From Clostridium beijerinckii (GTDB lineage: Bacteria; Bacillota; Clostridia; Clostridiales; Clostridiaceae), in the NCBI RefSeq assembly GCF_036699995.1, contig NZ_CP144906.1:5095001-5159000 (forward strand): DNA of 64,000 nt, given 5' to 3'. Numbering within the stretch: position 1 is the stretch's first letter; each line of letters opens with the position of its first letter. Below are positions 19,874 through 28,496 of this stretch, piece after piece. A model generated the notes under the pieces. The model made no database searches. It worked only from the letters and a program-made list of their open reading frames with translations, and was not told the origin of the DNA. Both the position numbers and the translations under genes were made by a program.

Positions 19874-21301
19874 CTATCTACCTAATAACTTTTTGGTCAT
19901 ACACAAAGCTTTCCATCCTTTACTAGCATGAATTTCATTAATATATTGTTCCTTATTTTTTAATTGTTCTTCTTTATTCTTTAGTTGTTCTTCTTTATTC
20001 CTTAGTTGTTCTTCTTTATTCCTTAATTGTTCTTCCATAATGCTTATTTGCTCTTTTAATTCATGTATTTCTTCTACTTCTTTTGTTAGCCCTTCAATTT
20101 TATAATACTCATGTTTTAATTGATCTTCTTTTTCTTGCAAAAGGCTATATAATCTCACTACAATTTCTTTAGATATCATTTGTACTTCTAGTTGAACCTC
20201 TATCCTACTTGTGTTTAATTTTATATCAGATAATACTATCTGCGGGTCATCAGTTGAAAACAATATGAATTTTTCTCTTAAACTTAATCCATTTGTAATT
20301 GCATCTAAAGAATAATAATTTTCATTGTATCCTAATATACTATCAATATTTACTATACACACATAATTAGAAGGATCAATTCTAATTTGCTTTGTATTAG
20401 ATGCTAATGGAATTTCAATTTTCACTTTATTATTAGAATCTATCTCTGGAATAAACTTATATGATTGAGATTCAGTAAATCCATTGCCATAATCATAAAA
20501 TACTTGCATAGTTTTTTTATAGGAATTTTTTCGCTCTCGTTCAATAACATTTTGAACATTGATATTCATTTCTGCGATTGTAGTATATAAATCTCTTGTT
20601 GGAATTAAGGTTCCCAAAACGTAAGATTGAAAGTTCCTTTCCATAATGTCATATTGTACTATTTCGTCATCCGTAATCCCCATTAATTTATACAACCCTA
20701 GATTTATTACTTCGTGGCGTTTAGCTGAACCGTACATATAGTAATGTAGAGCCCTATAAATAATAAAATTAAAAGGTATAGAAAAATTAAAAGACCACTC
20801 ATAATCTATAATATTCCACTTTTCCCCTACTATAATATTACTAAAAACTAAATCAATATCATTGATATCACCAGCTCTTAATGATGATGGTAAATTAACA
20901 TCTCCAAATATCTTTATGAAATCCTTTGTTTTTTTAAATTTTCCTGTTCCAATTCCAGTCTCTATAGTAGATACATATTCCTGTATTTTATTTACTAATT
21001 CATTATATCTTTTCTTCTTCAATAGTTCATCTAATTCTTCTTCTAGCGTACTACCCTCTATATATTCAAATTCTACTCCATCATCTATTCTGTGGCACTT
21101 ATTTATACATATCTTTGATCCTTTATACGCTTCTGATAATAATTTATAATTTTCATAAATACCATCAATATGAGTATCAGCTTCTTGCGTAAGTGCTTTC
21201 TTACGAACAAATCTATTTTCTAAGTCCTCTACAATATCAGTTCTAATTTTAAATTTGTCAGCCCTATCATTAGAATACTTAGAGTATATAACATTCTTCA
21301 C
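19874..21301 (-). CDS. Kinase-like protein with beta module and C-terminal coiled coil (WbdD kinase/ruler-like)
   Basis: 475 residues, starting three bases after the methyltransferase stop. Residues 1-235 look like a small-molecule/protein-kinase fold: a Lys candidate in VRKKAL (34-35), a catalytic-loop-like D150-LVFS-N155, and a DFG-equivalent Asp166 in NIIDYEW. A beta-rich module follows (about 264-375, beginning QVFYDYGNGFTE). Residues 385-460 form a coiled coil with four near-perfect EEQLxNK heptads. In E. coli O8/O9a, WbdD joins a methyltransferase, a kinase and a coiled-coil ruler that stops chain growth; here the same order is split over two genes beside Wzm/Wzt. Activity is inferred. 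It could instead be a glycosyl-kinase of another type or a pseudokinase. Confidence 0.68.
   Translation of the reverse strand: MKNVIYSKYSNDRADKFKIRTDIVEDLENRFVRKKALTQEADTHIDGIYENYKLLSEAYKGSKICINKCHRIDDGVEFEYIEGSTLEEELDELLKKKRYNELVNKIQEYVSTIETGIGTGKFKKTKDFIKIFGDVNLPSSLRAGDINDIDLVFSNIIVGEKWNIIDYEWSFNFSIPFNFIIYRALHYYMYGSAKRHEVINLGLYKLMGITDDEIVQYDIMERNFQSYVLGTLIPTRDLYTTIAEMNINVQNVIERERKNSYKKTMQVFYDYGNGFTESQSYKFIPEIDSNNKVKIEIPLASNTKQIRIDPSNYVCIVNIDSILGYNENYYSLDAITNGLSLREKFILFSTDDPQIVLSDIKLNTSRIEVQLEVQMISKEIVVRLYSLLQEKEDQLKHEYYKIEGLTKEVEEIHELKEQISIMEEQLRNKEEQLRNKEEQLKNKEEQLKNKEQYINEIHASKGWKALCMTKKLLGR
19952..20035 (-). repeat. Four tandem 21-bp repeats encoding coiled-coil heptads
   Basis: Four adjacent 21-bp units (19952-19972, 19973-19993, 19994-20014, 20015-20035) differ by only a few bases. 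Each encodes one heptad of the form EEQL(R/K)NK. Loss or gain of a unit keeps both frame and coiled-coil register. Confidence 0.9.
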
Positions 21302-21304
21302 GTA

Positions 21305-22231
21305 TTAATTCCTCCCTTTTTCCAAAACTACTAAGTATGAATTCGAATATATAGGAAATAGATTTTCTTTTATAATCATATCGTACACTCTAGTTTCATC
21401 AAATGTAATAATACGTTCTCTATCAAAATTCCTCATGTTATTATTAAGTTCACCTTTTTTAGGCAAATACTTATCTGAGTAGATAGTTGTTGGTAATTTA
21501 TAATCTGGATATGGATAATAAAACTTATAATTAAAGAATCCACTATTCTTTATAATTTCCTCTAATTCTTTTTTAGAAAATGTTTTTACTCCGTTTGTAA
21601 TTGGGTAATCTTCTATACTTTCAAAGTACTTCCCTACATGGTCCTCTTGACAACCAGCCCAATATTTTAGACCTAATTTATTTTCTATAGCAATTATAAT
21701 TTTTCCGTTTTCATTTAAGTGTTTACCTATTATAGTTAAAAAGTTTTCATAAGGTTTTTCAGTAGAAATATACTTTTCTCCATATTCAAATACACCTATA
21801 AGTGTTATATAGTCGTATTTTTCTACAATATCTTTTTCACTCTCCTCAAAATTGCCTAACCAAATTTCTATATTATCTTTTTCCTTATTCCTATAGGCGT
21901 TAATAAGGCTTCTTTTTTCAGATAGTTCAATGCATGTAACTTTTTTAGCTTTACTTGCTAAAGTTCCAGTAATCGCTCCACATCCAGAACCTATTTCTAA
22001 TATAGTATCTTGCTTTGTAATAGGTAACCATTCTACTATATTAGCTCTCAAATGAGATAAATGATACATTATCGCCCACTTATTACTTTGAGCAATTATC
22101 TTATTATATTCCTTTTCCTCGTGATTTTTAACAATTCCCAAAAGTTCATCTTCAACTTCACCATCACTGTATAAATCAACACCTGAGTAATGCTTATAAT
22201 TCAAAGTTAAGTTTCCAATTTTCTCATTCAT
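21305..22231 (-). CDS. Class I SAM-dependent methyltransferase of the glycan locus
   Basis: 308 residues. The SAM-binding motif I is ILEIGSGCGAIT (around residue 75), followed by TCIELSEKR (motif II acidic residue) and YDYITLIGVFEY. The N-terminal 60 residues are an extra segment seen in glycan-linked methyltransferases. The gene lies between wzt and the kinase/coiled-coil gene, with gaps of 18 and 3 bases, so the three are probably coupled. In WbdD-type systems the methyltransferase caps the non-reducing end of the chain, alone or on a phosphate added by the kinase. In Geobacillus S-layer glycans a methylated rhamnose ends the chain. A cap-forming role is inferred here. Confidence 0.85.
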   Translation of the reverse strand: MNEKIGNLTLNYKHYSGVDLYSDGEVEDELLGIVKNHEEKEYNKIIAQSNKWAIMYHLSHLRANIVEWLPITKQDTILEIGSGCGAITGTLASKAKKVTCIELSEKRSLINAYRNKEKDNIEIWLGNFEESEKDIVEKYDYITLIGVFEYGEKYISTEKPYENFLTIIGKHLNENGKIIIAIENKLGLKYWAGCQEDHVGKYFESIEDYPITNGVKTFSKKELEEIIKNSGFFNYKFYYPYPDYKLPTTIYSDKYLPKKGELNNNMRNFDRERIITFDETRVYDMIIKENLFPIYSNSYLVVLEKGRN

Positions 22232-22249
22232 AGTATGCCTTCCTTAATT

Positions 22250-23512
22250 CTACTTTATTTTTACTTCTGAATTCATATCATAGTAGCCAATCGAATTTTT
22301 ATGTGAAACTACAGTGATATTGCATACATCATAAAGTCTATGATATACGGTAAAATCCCCATCTCTATAGCCAGTGCATCCTAAGGATAAAAGATATTGT
22401 CCACCCTGTATATTCATATTTTGCGTAAAACTTATCTCTTTTATGTCTCCCTGCTCTATAACTGAAATATCTTCTTTCTCTATCATTGTATTAGTTCCTG
22501 TAATTTCTGTACCCTTTAAATCTTTAATCGTGAATGCAAAAATAGGATTTTGAATTTTTTTATTAAATAAGACTTTCATTTTGATCATAAATATAGTTCC
22601 TTTGGTTATATTATTTGTTATAATACCTGTATTATCAACGATACCAAAGTCTATTATCTCCGCAAATTTATTCCCATACTCTAGTGTATCGGGATTAACT
22701 GTCAATGACCTTTTCCATTGACCTTTTTCGATATATTTATTTTGCGAAATATGATTTATATCATAACTATCATCCTGCTGATTCACCAACACTTTTTTAT
22801 ACATATCAATAGATTCCTTGGGATTTCCTTCACAAATTTTTCTTCCTCTATTTAGCAAAATTACCCTATCACAATACTTACTAATGCTTCCCAAATCATG
22901 GCTTACAAATAAAATTGTTTTTCCTTCTGATTTAAATTCCTCAAATTTCCTATAACATTTATTTTGAAAGAAAACATCCCCTACTGAAAGTGCTTCATCA
23001 ACGATTAAGATCTCAGGCTCAATATTAATAGCTACTGCAAAAGCTAATCTAACAAACATACCACTAGAGTAAGTTTTTACAGGTTGATTAATAAATCCAC
23101 CTATATCTGCAAATTCAATAATATTATTCACTTTTCTATCGATTTCTTCCTTTGTGAACCCCATCATAGTTCCATTAAGATAAATATTTTGAATTCCAGT
23201 ATATTCTTGATTAAAACCCGCTCCCAATTCTAGTAAAGCCGATATTCTTCCATTTACTTCAACCCTCCCAAGTGTTGGATTTAATACCCCTGTAATAATT
23301 TTTAATATCGTAGACTTTCCTGAGCCATTAGTACCAATAATACCCAGAGTTTCTCCTTTTTTTATTTCGAAATTTATATCATTTAATGCATAATGTTCAT
23401 GATATAAAACCTTCCTTGTAAAAAAAAGAGACTCTTTTAATCTATCTATTGGCTTATCATACAACTTATATATTTTACTTAAGTGTTCCACGTTTATGGC
23501 TATATCATTCAT
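22250..23512 (-). CDS. wzt: Polysaccharide ABC exporter ATPase with C-terminal domain (Wzt/TagH type)
   Basis: 420 residues. The ATPase half (1-240) has Walker A GTNGSGKST, signature YSSGMFVRLAFAVA, Walker B ILIVDEALSVGD and switch His in FVSHDLGSISKYC. A beta-rich C-terminal extension (about 260-420, from TVNPDTLEYGNKFAEI) matches the Wzt C-terminal domain. In E. coli O8/O9a that domain recognises the methylated or phosphorylated chain end before export. It pairs with the permease encoded 12 bases upstream, and the neighbouring methyltransferase and kinase genes would supply the recognised cap. Confidence 0.92.
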   Translation of the reverse strand: MNDIAINVEHLSKIYKLYDKPIDRLKESLFFTRKVLYHEHYALNDINFEIKKGETLGIIGTNGSGKSTILKIITGVLNPTLGRVEVNGRISALLELGAGFNQEYTGIQNIYLNGTMMGFTKEEIDRKVNNIIEFADIGGFINQPVKTYSSGMFVRLAFAVAINIEPEILIVDEALSVGDVFFQNKCYRKFEEFKSEGKTILFVSHDLGSISKYCDRVILLNRGRKICEGNPKESIDMYKKVLVNQQDDSYDINHISQNKYIEKGQWKRSLTVNPDTLEYGNKFAEIIDFGIVDNTGIITNNITKGTIFMIKMKVLFNKKIQNPIFAFTIKDLKGTEITGTNTMIEKEDISVIEQGDIKEISFTQNMNIQGGQYLLSLGCTGYRDGDFTVYHRLYDVCNITVVSHKNSIGYYDMNSEVKIK

Positions 23513-23524
23513 TTAAAATCTCTC

Positions 23525-24901
23525 CTATAATACATCTGCAAAATGAGGCTTTAATTTTTTAAACACAACTGCTCCAATTGCAAATACTCCTAATGTTACT
23601 ACCCAAAAATATATTGTTTGAAAATACCTTTCATAAAACCAAACATGATTTATAAATGTATCTCTATATCCTTCAACTATGTAATACATAGGACTTAATT
23701 TTAATATCCACTGATATTGTTGAGGTACCATTGTATAACTCCACATTATTGGTGTTAACCACATTCCTACTTGTAAGAATATATTTATTATTTGTCCAAG
23801 ATCTTTAAAGAATATTACTATTGCTGATGTAGCATATGATATTCCAAGTACAATACAAAATGTACAGAATGAGTAATATATCAATTGCGTTGTATATAGA
23901 GATGGATAAAATCTATATATCGCTGCAACAAAAAACAAGAATACTATAAACACTAAATGTACAAATAGTGCTGATAATATTTTTACTATTGGCAGTATAC
24001 TAATCTTAAAAACAACCTTCTTAACCAAATAAGTATACTCTAACATACAATTTGTAGCATTTAAAAGCGCTTCCTGAAAGAAGAACCATGGTACGAGACC
24101 TGACATAAACCATACTATAAATGGTACTCCTTTAATAGGAGAACCTGATTTCAATCCATATTCGAAAACGAACCAATAAACCAATATAGTTACTATTGGC
24201 TGAATAAATGCCCAAATTATTCCTAAGTATGATCCCGCATACTTAGTTTTAAAATCATTTTTTGATAAACTCCATATTAATGTCTTGTTATTTTTTAATT
24301 CTTGGATTAATATCAAAACACTTCTTGATTTTCTTAAGACAATCGCTGCTAATATATCTATTAAAATACAACTTCCTAATTTAATTGCATTATTTATGGA
24401 ATCCTCATATTCAATAAGACCGGATATTAAAGTTGAATCCATTTTATATACTACATATGGATCATTACCTATAGTCTCTATATTTAAAGAATTGTTTATT
24501 TCTTGCACTTCTCCAATTTGATTTTCGTTATTCTCATTTAATATTTCATTCAAATCTATATTTATACTTTTTCCCCAGCATGACAACTTAATCTCTGATA
24601 CATTTATATTTGCTGGGTGTTCACCAAAATCAAATCTTAAATTTGTTATATCTTTTGGAATTGAAAATTTGAGTGTTTCTTGTCTATTTATATTTGTATA
24701 ACTATTTCTTTGCGACTGTTCTTCACTCCATAGCATGTCAGTTCCATAAAATACTTGATAGCTATCTTGTTCATTCGATACTATTTTATAACTTAATGTT
24801 ATATTTTTATCATCTATGTTACAAAATTTAAATATTAATATATTTGTTATAAAAATTAATGATACTAATATTGTTAATTTAATAAACTTTCTCTTATTCA
24901 T
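23525..24901 (-). CDS. wzm: Polysaccharide ABC exporter permease (Wzm/TagG type) with N-terminal extracytoplasmic domain
   Basis: 458 residues, much longer than the usual 260. Residues 195-458 are a typical ABC-2/Wzm permease (FKTKYAGSYLGIIWAFIQP, LVPWFFFQEAL, SPMYYIVEGYRDTFI). The first 190 residues add a membrane helix (about 8-26), an extracytoplasmic beta-rich domain (about 45-110, with YQVFYGTDMLWSEEQSQ and LRFDFGEHP) and a second helix (about 170-190). That domain resembles the beta module in the kinase/coiled-coil protein. It forms the membrane channel with the Wzt-type ATPase. The start ATG at 24901 follows AGAGGAAAT. Confidence 0.88.
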   Translation of the reverse strand: MNKRKFIKLTILVSLIFITNILIFKFCNIDDKNITLSYKIVSNEQDSYQVFYGTDMLWSEEQSQRNSYTNINRQETLKFSIPKDITNLRFDFGEHPANINVSEIKLSCWGKSINIDLNEILNENNENQIGEVQEINNSLNIETIGNDPYVVYKMDSTLISGLIEYEDSINNAIKLGSCILIDILAAIVLRKSRSVLILIQELKNNKTLIWSLSKNDFKTKYAGSYLGIIWAFIQPIVTILVYWFVFEYGLKSGSPIKGVPFIVWFMSGLVPWFFFQEALLNATNCMLEYTYLVKKVVFKISILPIVKILSALFVHLVFIVFLFFVAAIYRFYPSLYTTQLIYYSFCTFCIVLGISYATSAIVIFFKDLGQIINIFLQVGMWLTPIMWSYTMVPQQYQWILKLSPMYYIVEGYRDTFINHVWFYERYFQTIYFWVVTLGVFAIGAVVFKKLKPHFADVL

Positions 24902-24916
24902 ATTATATATTTCCTC

Positions 24917-25756
24917 TTATTTCAATTCTATTAAGTATCTATCCAATGCGTTTTCCCAATTAGGTAATAACCCGAAACCATTATCCACAAGACTTTTCTT
25001 TGAAAGCCTTGAATTAAAAGGTCTTTGTGCTTTTGCTGGATATTCACTTGTAGGAATAGGATTTACTTTACAACTTAGTCCAGCTTCTTTCATAATTTCC
25101 CCAGCAAATTCAGCCCAAGAGCAAAATCCTTCATTAGTAGCATGGTACACGCCATACTTCTCTGAAACTGCCATATCACATAAAAGTGGTGCTAAATCTG
25201 CTGTATATGTTGGGCTTCCTATTTGATCACAAACAACATTTAAACTTTCTTTTTCACTTCCTAATCTAAGCATTGTTTTAATGAAGTTATTTCCATTAAC
25301 TCCAAACACCCACGAAATTCTAACAATAAAGTACTTATCTAAAACTTCCTTAACCTTTAATTCACCTTCATATTTAGTCTTTCCGTAAACTGAATGCGGT
25401 TCAATTTTATCCTCAACTTCAAACGGAGTATTTCCTTTCCCATCAAATACATAATCAGTAGATATGTAAATCATCTTAGCGCCTATTTCCTTACAAGCCT
25501 TTGCTATATTCTCTGTACCATATACATTTACTTTAGCGCAGACTTCTTCCTCATCCTCCGCTCTATCAACAGCTGTATAAGCTGCGCAATGTATAACACA
25601 ATCAGGTTTTAATTTTCCAATGCAATCCTTAACTGCATTCTTATCTGTAATATCTAATTCTGCTCTATCAATTCCTAGGCATTCAATATTTCTTCTATTT
25701 AATTCTTTAACTACATCATAACCTAATTGACCGTTTACTCCTGTAACTAAAATCAT
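24917..25756 (-). CDS. rmlD: dTDP-4-dehydrorhamnose reductase
   Basis: 279 residues of the extended SDR fold. The N-terminal NAD(P) motif is TGVNGQLGYDV, followed by DRAELDITD, CAAYTAVDRAEDEE and the catalytic YxxxK in SVYGKTKYEGE. It catalyses the last step to dTDP-L-rhamnose. It is encoded 15 bases after the GT2 gene and 15 bases before wzm, in one operon with rmlA, rmlC and rmlB. Confidence 0.96.
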   Translation of the reverse strand: MILVTGVNGQLGYDVVKELNRRNIECLGIDRAELDITDKNAVKDCIGKLKPDCVIHCAAYTAVDRAEDEEEVCAKVNVYGTENIAKACKEIGAKMIYISTDYVFDGKGNTPFEVEDKIEPHSVYGKTKYEGELKVKEVLDKYFIVRISWVFGVNGNNFIKTMLRLGSEKESLNVVCDQIGSPTYTADLAPLLCDMAVSEKYGVYHATNEGFCSWAEFAGEIMKEAGLSCKVNPIPTSEYPAKAQRPFNSRLSKKSLVDNGFGLLPNWENALDRYLIELK

Positions 25757-25770
25757 ATATATACGCTCCT

Positions 25771-26772
25771 TTATAATATCCCCTTTTTAGTTAGTCTAAT
25801 TATATACTTAAAAACAAATTCAGGCATAATAGGTAGAAATATTTCTAACACAATTGATGCTTTGTAATATTTACTATATTTTATAATAATCTTCAATTCT
25901 TTTAATGAAGGCTTCAAGAAATAGCTTCTTCTAGCCCTGAGAGATGTTATGCAATAATTTAGATGCCCTTGCAACTCTCCAATATATCCCAATCTGTTTT
26001 TTAATGAAATATACCTTTCCAAAACATCTTCGATTTTAAATTTACAGTAAGTATTTTTATCGTATATTCCTTTTAAAATACCAGTTTGATTTGAATTATG
26101 TTGTCTATATCTAACTAATGGTTTATTAACAAACTCTATTTTTCCATTTATTGATGCTATAATTGCAATCCAATTATCATGGACCAATGAATCAACAAAT
26201 GGTATTGCTTTCTTAGCAATATTGCTTCTTACAATCATTGCACAACCTGTAACAAAATTTCTTTCTAACAAACCCTCGGTCAAATCATATCCTGATTTAT
26301 ATATTATTCTTTTTCTAATTTCAGTTATACTATTTGCTGTTTTCGTTCCATTTTCATCAATTATCGAAAGATCGCTGCATACTAAAGTTACATCATCTTC
26401 CTTAAATTCATCCATAATTATAGATATCTTATCTTTTTCCCAAATATCATCTTGGTCACAATATGCAAAAAACTCTCCATTCCCAATTTTCGTAAGTTCC
26501 TCAAAAGCTTTATTAGAGCCTTCATTTGTCTTTCCTCTTATAACTGTGTAATTAAAATTTGTTATGCACTTCTTTAAAAAATCTTCACTTGTTGGAAAAT
26601 CAGGACAATCATCATAAACAAATAGCTCTAGATTATTATAAGTTTGCTCGTTTAATGAAATCAACTGTTCTATAAACCAGTTTTCATTTGGTTTATAGAC
26701 AGCTAGTAATATAGATACTAATGGCTTATCTACTTCCATACATCTTGTCATAGTAATTCTGATATTCTCCAC
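25771..26772 (-). CDS. GT2-family glycosyltransferase, rhamnosyltransferase-like
   Basis: Up to 333 residues. A GT-A fold begins at PLVSILLAVYKPN, with acidic motifs VYDDCPDF and YCDQDDIWEKDK (the latter typical of RfbF/RgpB-type rhamnosyltransferases), then RSNIAKKAIPF and VRYRQHNSNQTG. The gene overlaps the end of rmlB. The longest frame starts at GTG 26772, with ATG alternatives at 26751 and 26739; none has an ideally spaced ribosome site, so translation may be coupled to rmlB. It probably transfers rhamnose from dTDP-L-rhamnose to the lipid-linked glycan in the cytoplasm. Confidence 0.88.
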   Translation of the reverse strand: MENIRITMTRCMEVDKPLVSILLAVYKPNENWFIEQLISLNEQTYNNLELFVYDDCPDFPTSEDFLKKCITNFNYTVIRGKTNEGSNKAFEELTKIGNGEFFAYCDQDDIWEKDKISIIMDEFKEDDVTLVCSDLSIIDENGTKTANSITEIRKRIIYKSGYDLTEGLLERNFVTGCAMIVRSNIAKKAIPFVDSLVHDNWIAIIASINGKIEFVNKPLVRYRQHNSNQTGILKGIYDKNTYCKFKIEDVLERYISLKNRLGYIGELQGHLNYCITSLRARRSYFLKPSLKELKIIIKYSKYYKASIVLEIFLPIMPEFVFKYIIRLTKKGIL

Positions 26773-27745
26773 TAATAATATTTTCCCACCAAGCTTTATT
26801 ATCTAAATACCATTCGATAGTCTTTTTGATGCCTTCATCAAAAGTTGTTGTTGGAAGCCATCCAAGCTCATTATGAATCTTTGCAGGATCTATTGCATAA
26901 CGCATATCATGCCCTTTACGATCTGTTACATATTTTATTAATGTTTCTGGTTTTCCAAGTTCATGAAGTACAGTTTTTACTACTTGTAAATTTGTACGTT
27001 CATTATGTCCACCAATATTATATACTTCTCCAACTTTTCCTTCATGAATAATTAGATCAATTGCTCTGCAATGATCTTCAACATAGAGCCAATCACGTAC
27101 ATTTTCTCCAGTTCCATATACAGGCAATTCCTTATCATTTAACGCATTTGCTATCATAAGCGGAATTAACTTTTCTGGAAAATGATATGGCCCATAGTTA
27201 TTTGAGCATCTTGAAATTGTAACTGGTAGTTCATAAGTTCTATGATATGCACCCACTAAAAGATCCGCAGACGCTTTACTTGATGAATACGGACTTGAAG
27301 TGTGTATAGGAGTTTCCTCTGTAAAGAAAAGATCTGGTCTATCAATAGGTAAATCTCCATAAACTTCATCTGTTGATACTTGATGGTATCTCTTTATTCC
27401 ATATTTTCTACAAGCATCCATAAGAACAGCCGTACCAATAATATTTGTTTTTAAAAATATTTCTGGATTTTCAATTGAACGATCCACGTGACTTTCAGCT
27501 GCAAAATTAACTACCATGTCAGGATGTTCTTTTTCAAACATGTCATATACTGCATCTCTATCAGCTATATCTATTTTATAAAGGCTAAAATTAGAATTAT
27601 CCTTAACTGATACGAGTGTTTCCATATTTCCAGCATAAGTTAACGCATCTACGCAGATAATTTTATAATCTTTATATTTATTAAGCATATAGTGAACAAA
27701 GTTACCACCTATAAACCCTGCTCCACCTGTTACAACTATTTTCAT
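26726..27745 (-). CDS. rmlB: dTDP-glucose 4,6-dehydratase
   Basis: 339 residues of the extended SDR family. NAD motif TGGAGFIGGNFV, the AAESHVDRS segment, VSTDEVYGD carrying the catalytic Thr-Asp-Glu, and YSSSKASAD with the YxxxK pair are all present. It converts dTDP-glucose to the 4-keto-6-deoxy intermediate for rhamnose. The 165-base gap upstream (to rmlC) contains an intergenic repeat. Its 3' end overlaps the next glycosyltransferase gene. Confidence 0.97.
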   Translation of the reverse strand: MKIVVTGGAGFIGGNFVHYMLNKYKDYKIICVDALTYAGNMETLVSVKDNSNFSLYKIDIADRDAVYDMFEKEHPDMVVNFAAESHVDRSIENPEIFLKTNIIGTAVLMDACRKYGIKRYHQVSTDEVYGDLPIDRPDLFFTEETPIHTSSPYSSSKASADLLVGAYHRTYELPVTISRCSNNYGPYHFPEKLIPLMIANALNDKELPVYGTGENVRDWLYVEDHCRAIDLIIHEGKVGEVYNIGGHNERTNLQVVKTVLHELGKPETLIKYVTDRKGHDMRYAIDPAKIHNELGWLPTTTFDEGIKKTIEWYLDNKAWWENIISGEYQNYYDKMYGSR

Positions 27746-27762
27746 TTTTCACACTCCGTTTT

Positions 27763-27897
27763 CAATGTACAATTAAAAATTGACAATCGACAATTTAGGA
27801 TTAAATCCCATTGAACTTCTTAAATTTAATTCTTCAGAAAGACTACAAACTTTTCATCCTTCATTGCCAATTGTACATTGTCAACTGTCAATTCTTT
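27763..27897. repeat. Intergenic inverted repeat inside the rml operon
   Basis: CAATGTACAATT (27763-27774) and AATTGTACATTG (27869-27880) are a perfect 12-base inverted pair flanking about 95 bases. TTGACAATCGACAATT and TTGTCAACTGTCAATT motifs lie nearby. Such ACAATTGACAATT-like sequence occurs as an intergenic repeat in several clostridia. It separates rmlC from rmlB without a T-run terminator. Confidence 0.5.
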
Positions 27898-27910
27898 AAG
27901 TCCATTATTA

Positions 27911-28462
27911 TTATTTATTATATATAAATGTACAATCGCTATCTTTAAGTAATGGTGCTTTTTTATCTTTTTCAGAAAGGATAGGATTTTCTATTCCCCA
28001 TTCAACACCAATTTCAGGATCATCAAATTTTATACTTCTATCACTTTCGTAATTATAATAATTATCAGTTTTATAAACAAACTCAACATCATCAGTTAAT
28101 GTTAAAAATCCATGTCCAAAGCCTCTAGGTATAAATAATTGTTTTTTATTTTCTGCTGAAAGTTCCACAGCTACCCATTCCTTATATGTAGGTGATCCTT
28201 TTCTTAAATCTACAGCTACATCTAAGACAGCTCCTTTTACACATCTCACTAACTTAGCTTGAGCATTTTCACCATTTTGAAAATGAATTCCTCTAAGTAT
28301 TCCTTTTCCCTTAGAATATGATTGATTATCTTGGCAAAAGTCACAAGCAATTTCTGGTGTTTTTATTCTAGAGTAAGTTTCCATAAACCATCCTCTTTCA
28401 TCTCCAAAAACTTGTGGTTCTACTATGTAAACACCTTCTAATTTAGTTTTTATCAAATTCAT
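27911..28462 (-). CDS. rmlC: dTDP-4-dehydrorhamnose 3,5-epimerase
   Basis: 183 residues from ATG 28462, which has AGAGAGG eight bases upstream; the frame extends 24 bases more. Cupin fold with the family phrases VFGDERGWFMETYS, LRGIHFQNGENAQAKLVRC (active-site His), LDVAVDLRKGSPTY and FIPRGFGHGFLTL. It epimerises C3 and C5 of the 4-keto sugar. It is encoded after rmlA with a short gap. Confidence 0.96.
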   Translation of the reverse strand: MNLIKTKLEGVYIVEPQVFGDERGWFMETYSRIKTPEIACDFCQDNQSYSKGKGILRGIHFQNGENAQAKLVRCVKGAVLDVAVDLRKGSPTYKEWVAVELSAENKKQLFIPRGFGHGFLTLTDDVEFVYKTDNYYNYESDRSIKFDDPEIGVEWGIENPILSEKDKKAPLLKDSDCTFIYNK

Positions 28463-28496
28463 TATAGATACCTCTCTTTGATTCATTATTTAGAAA

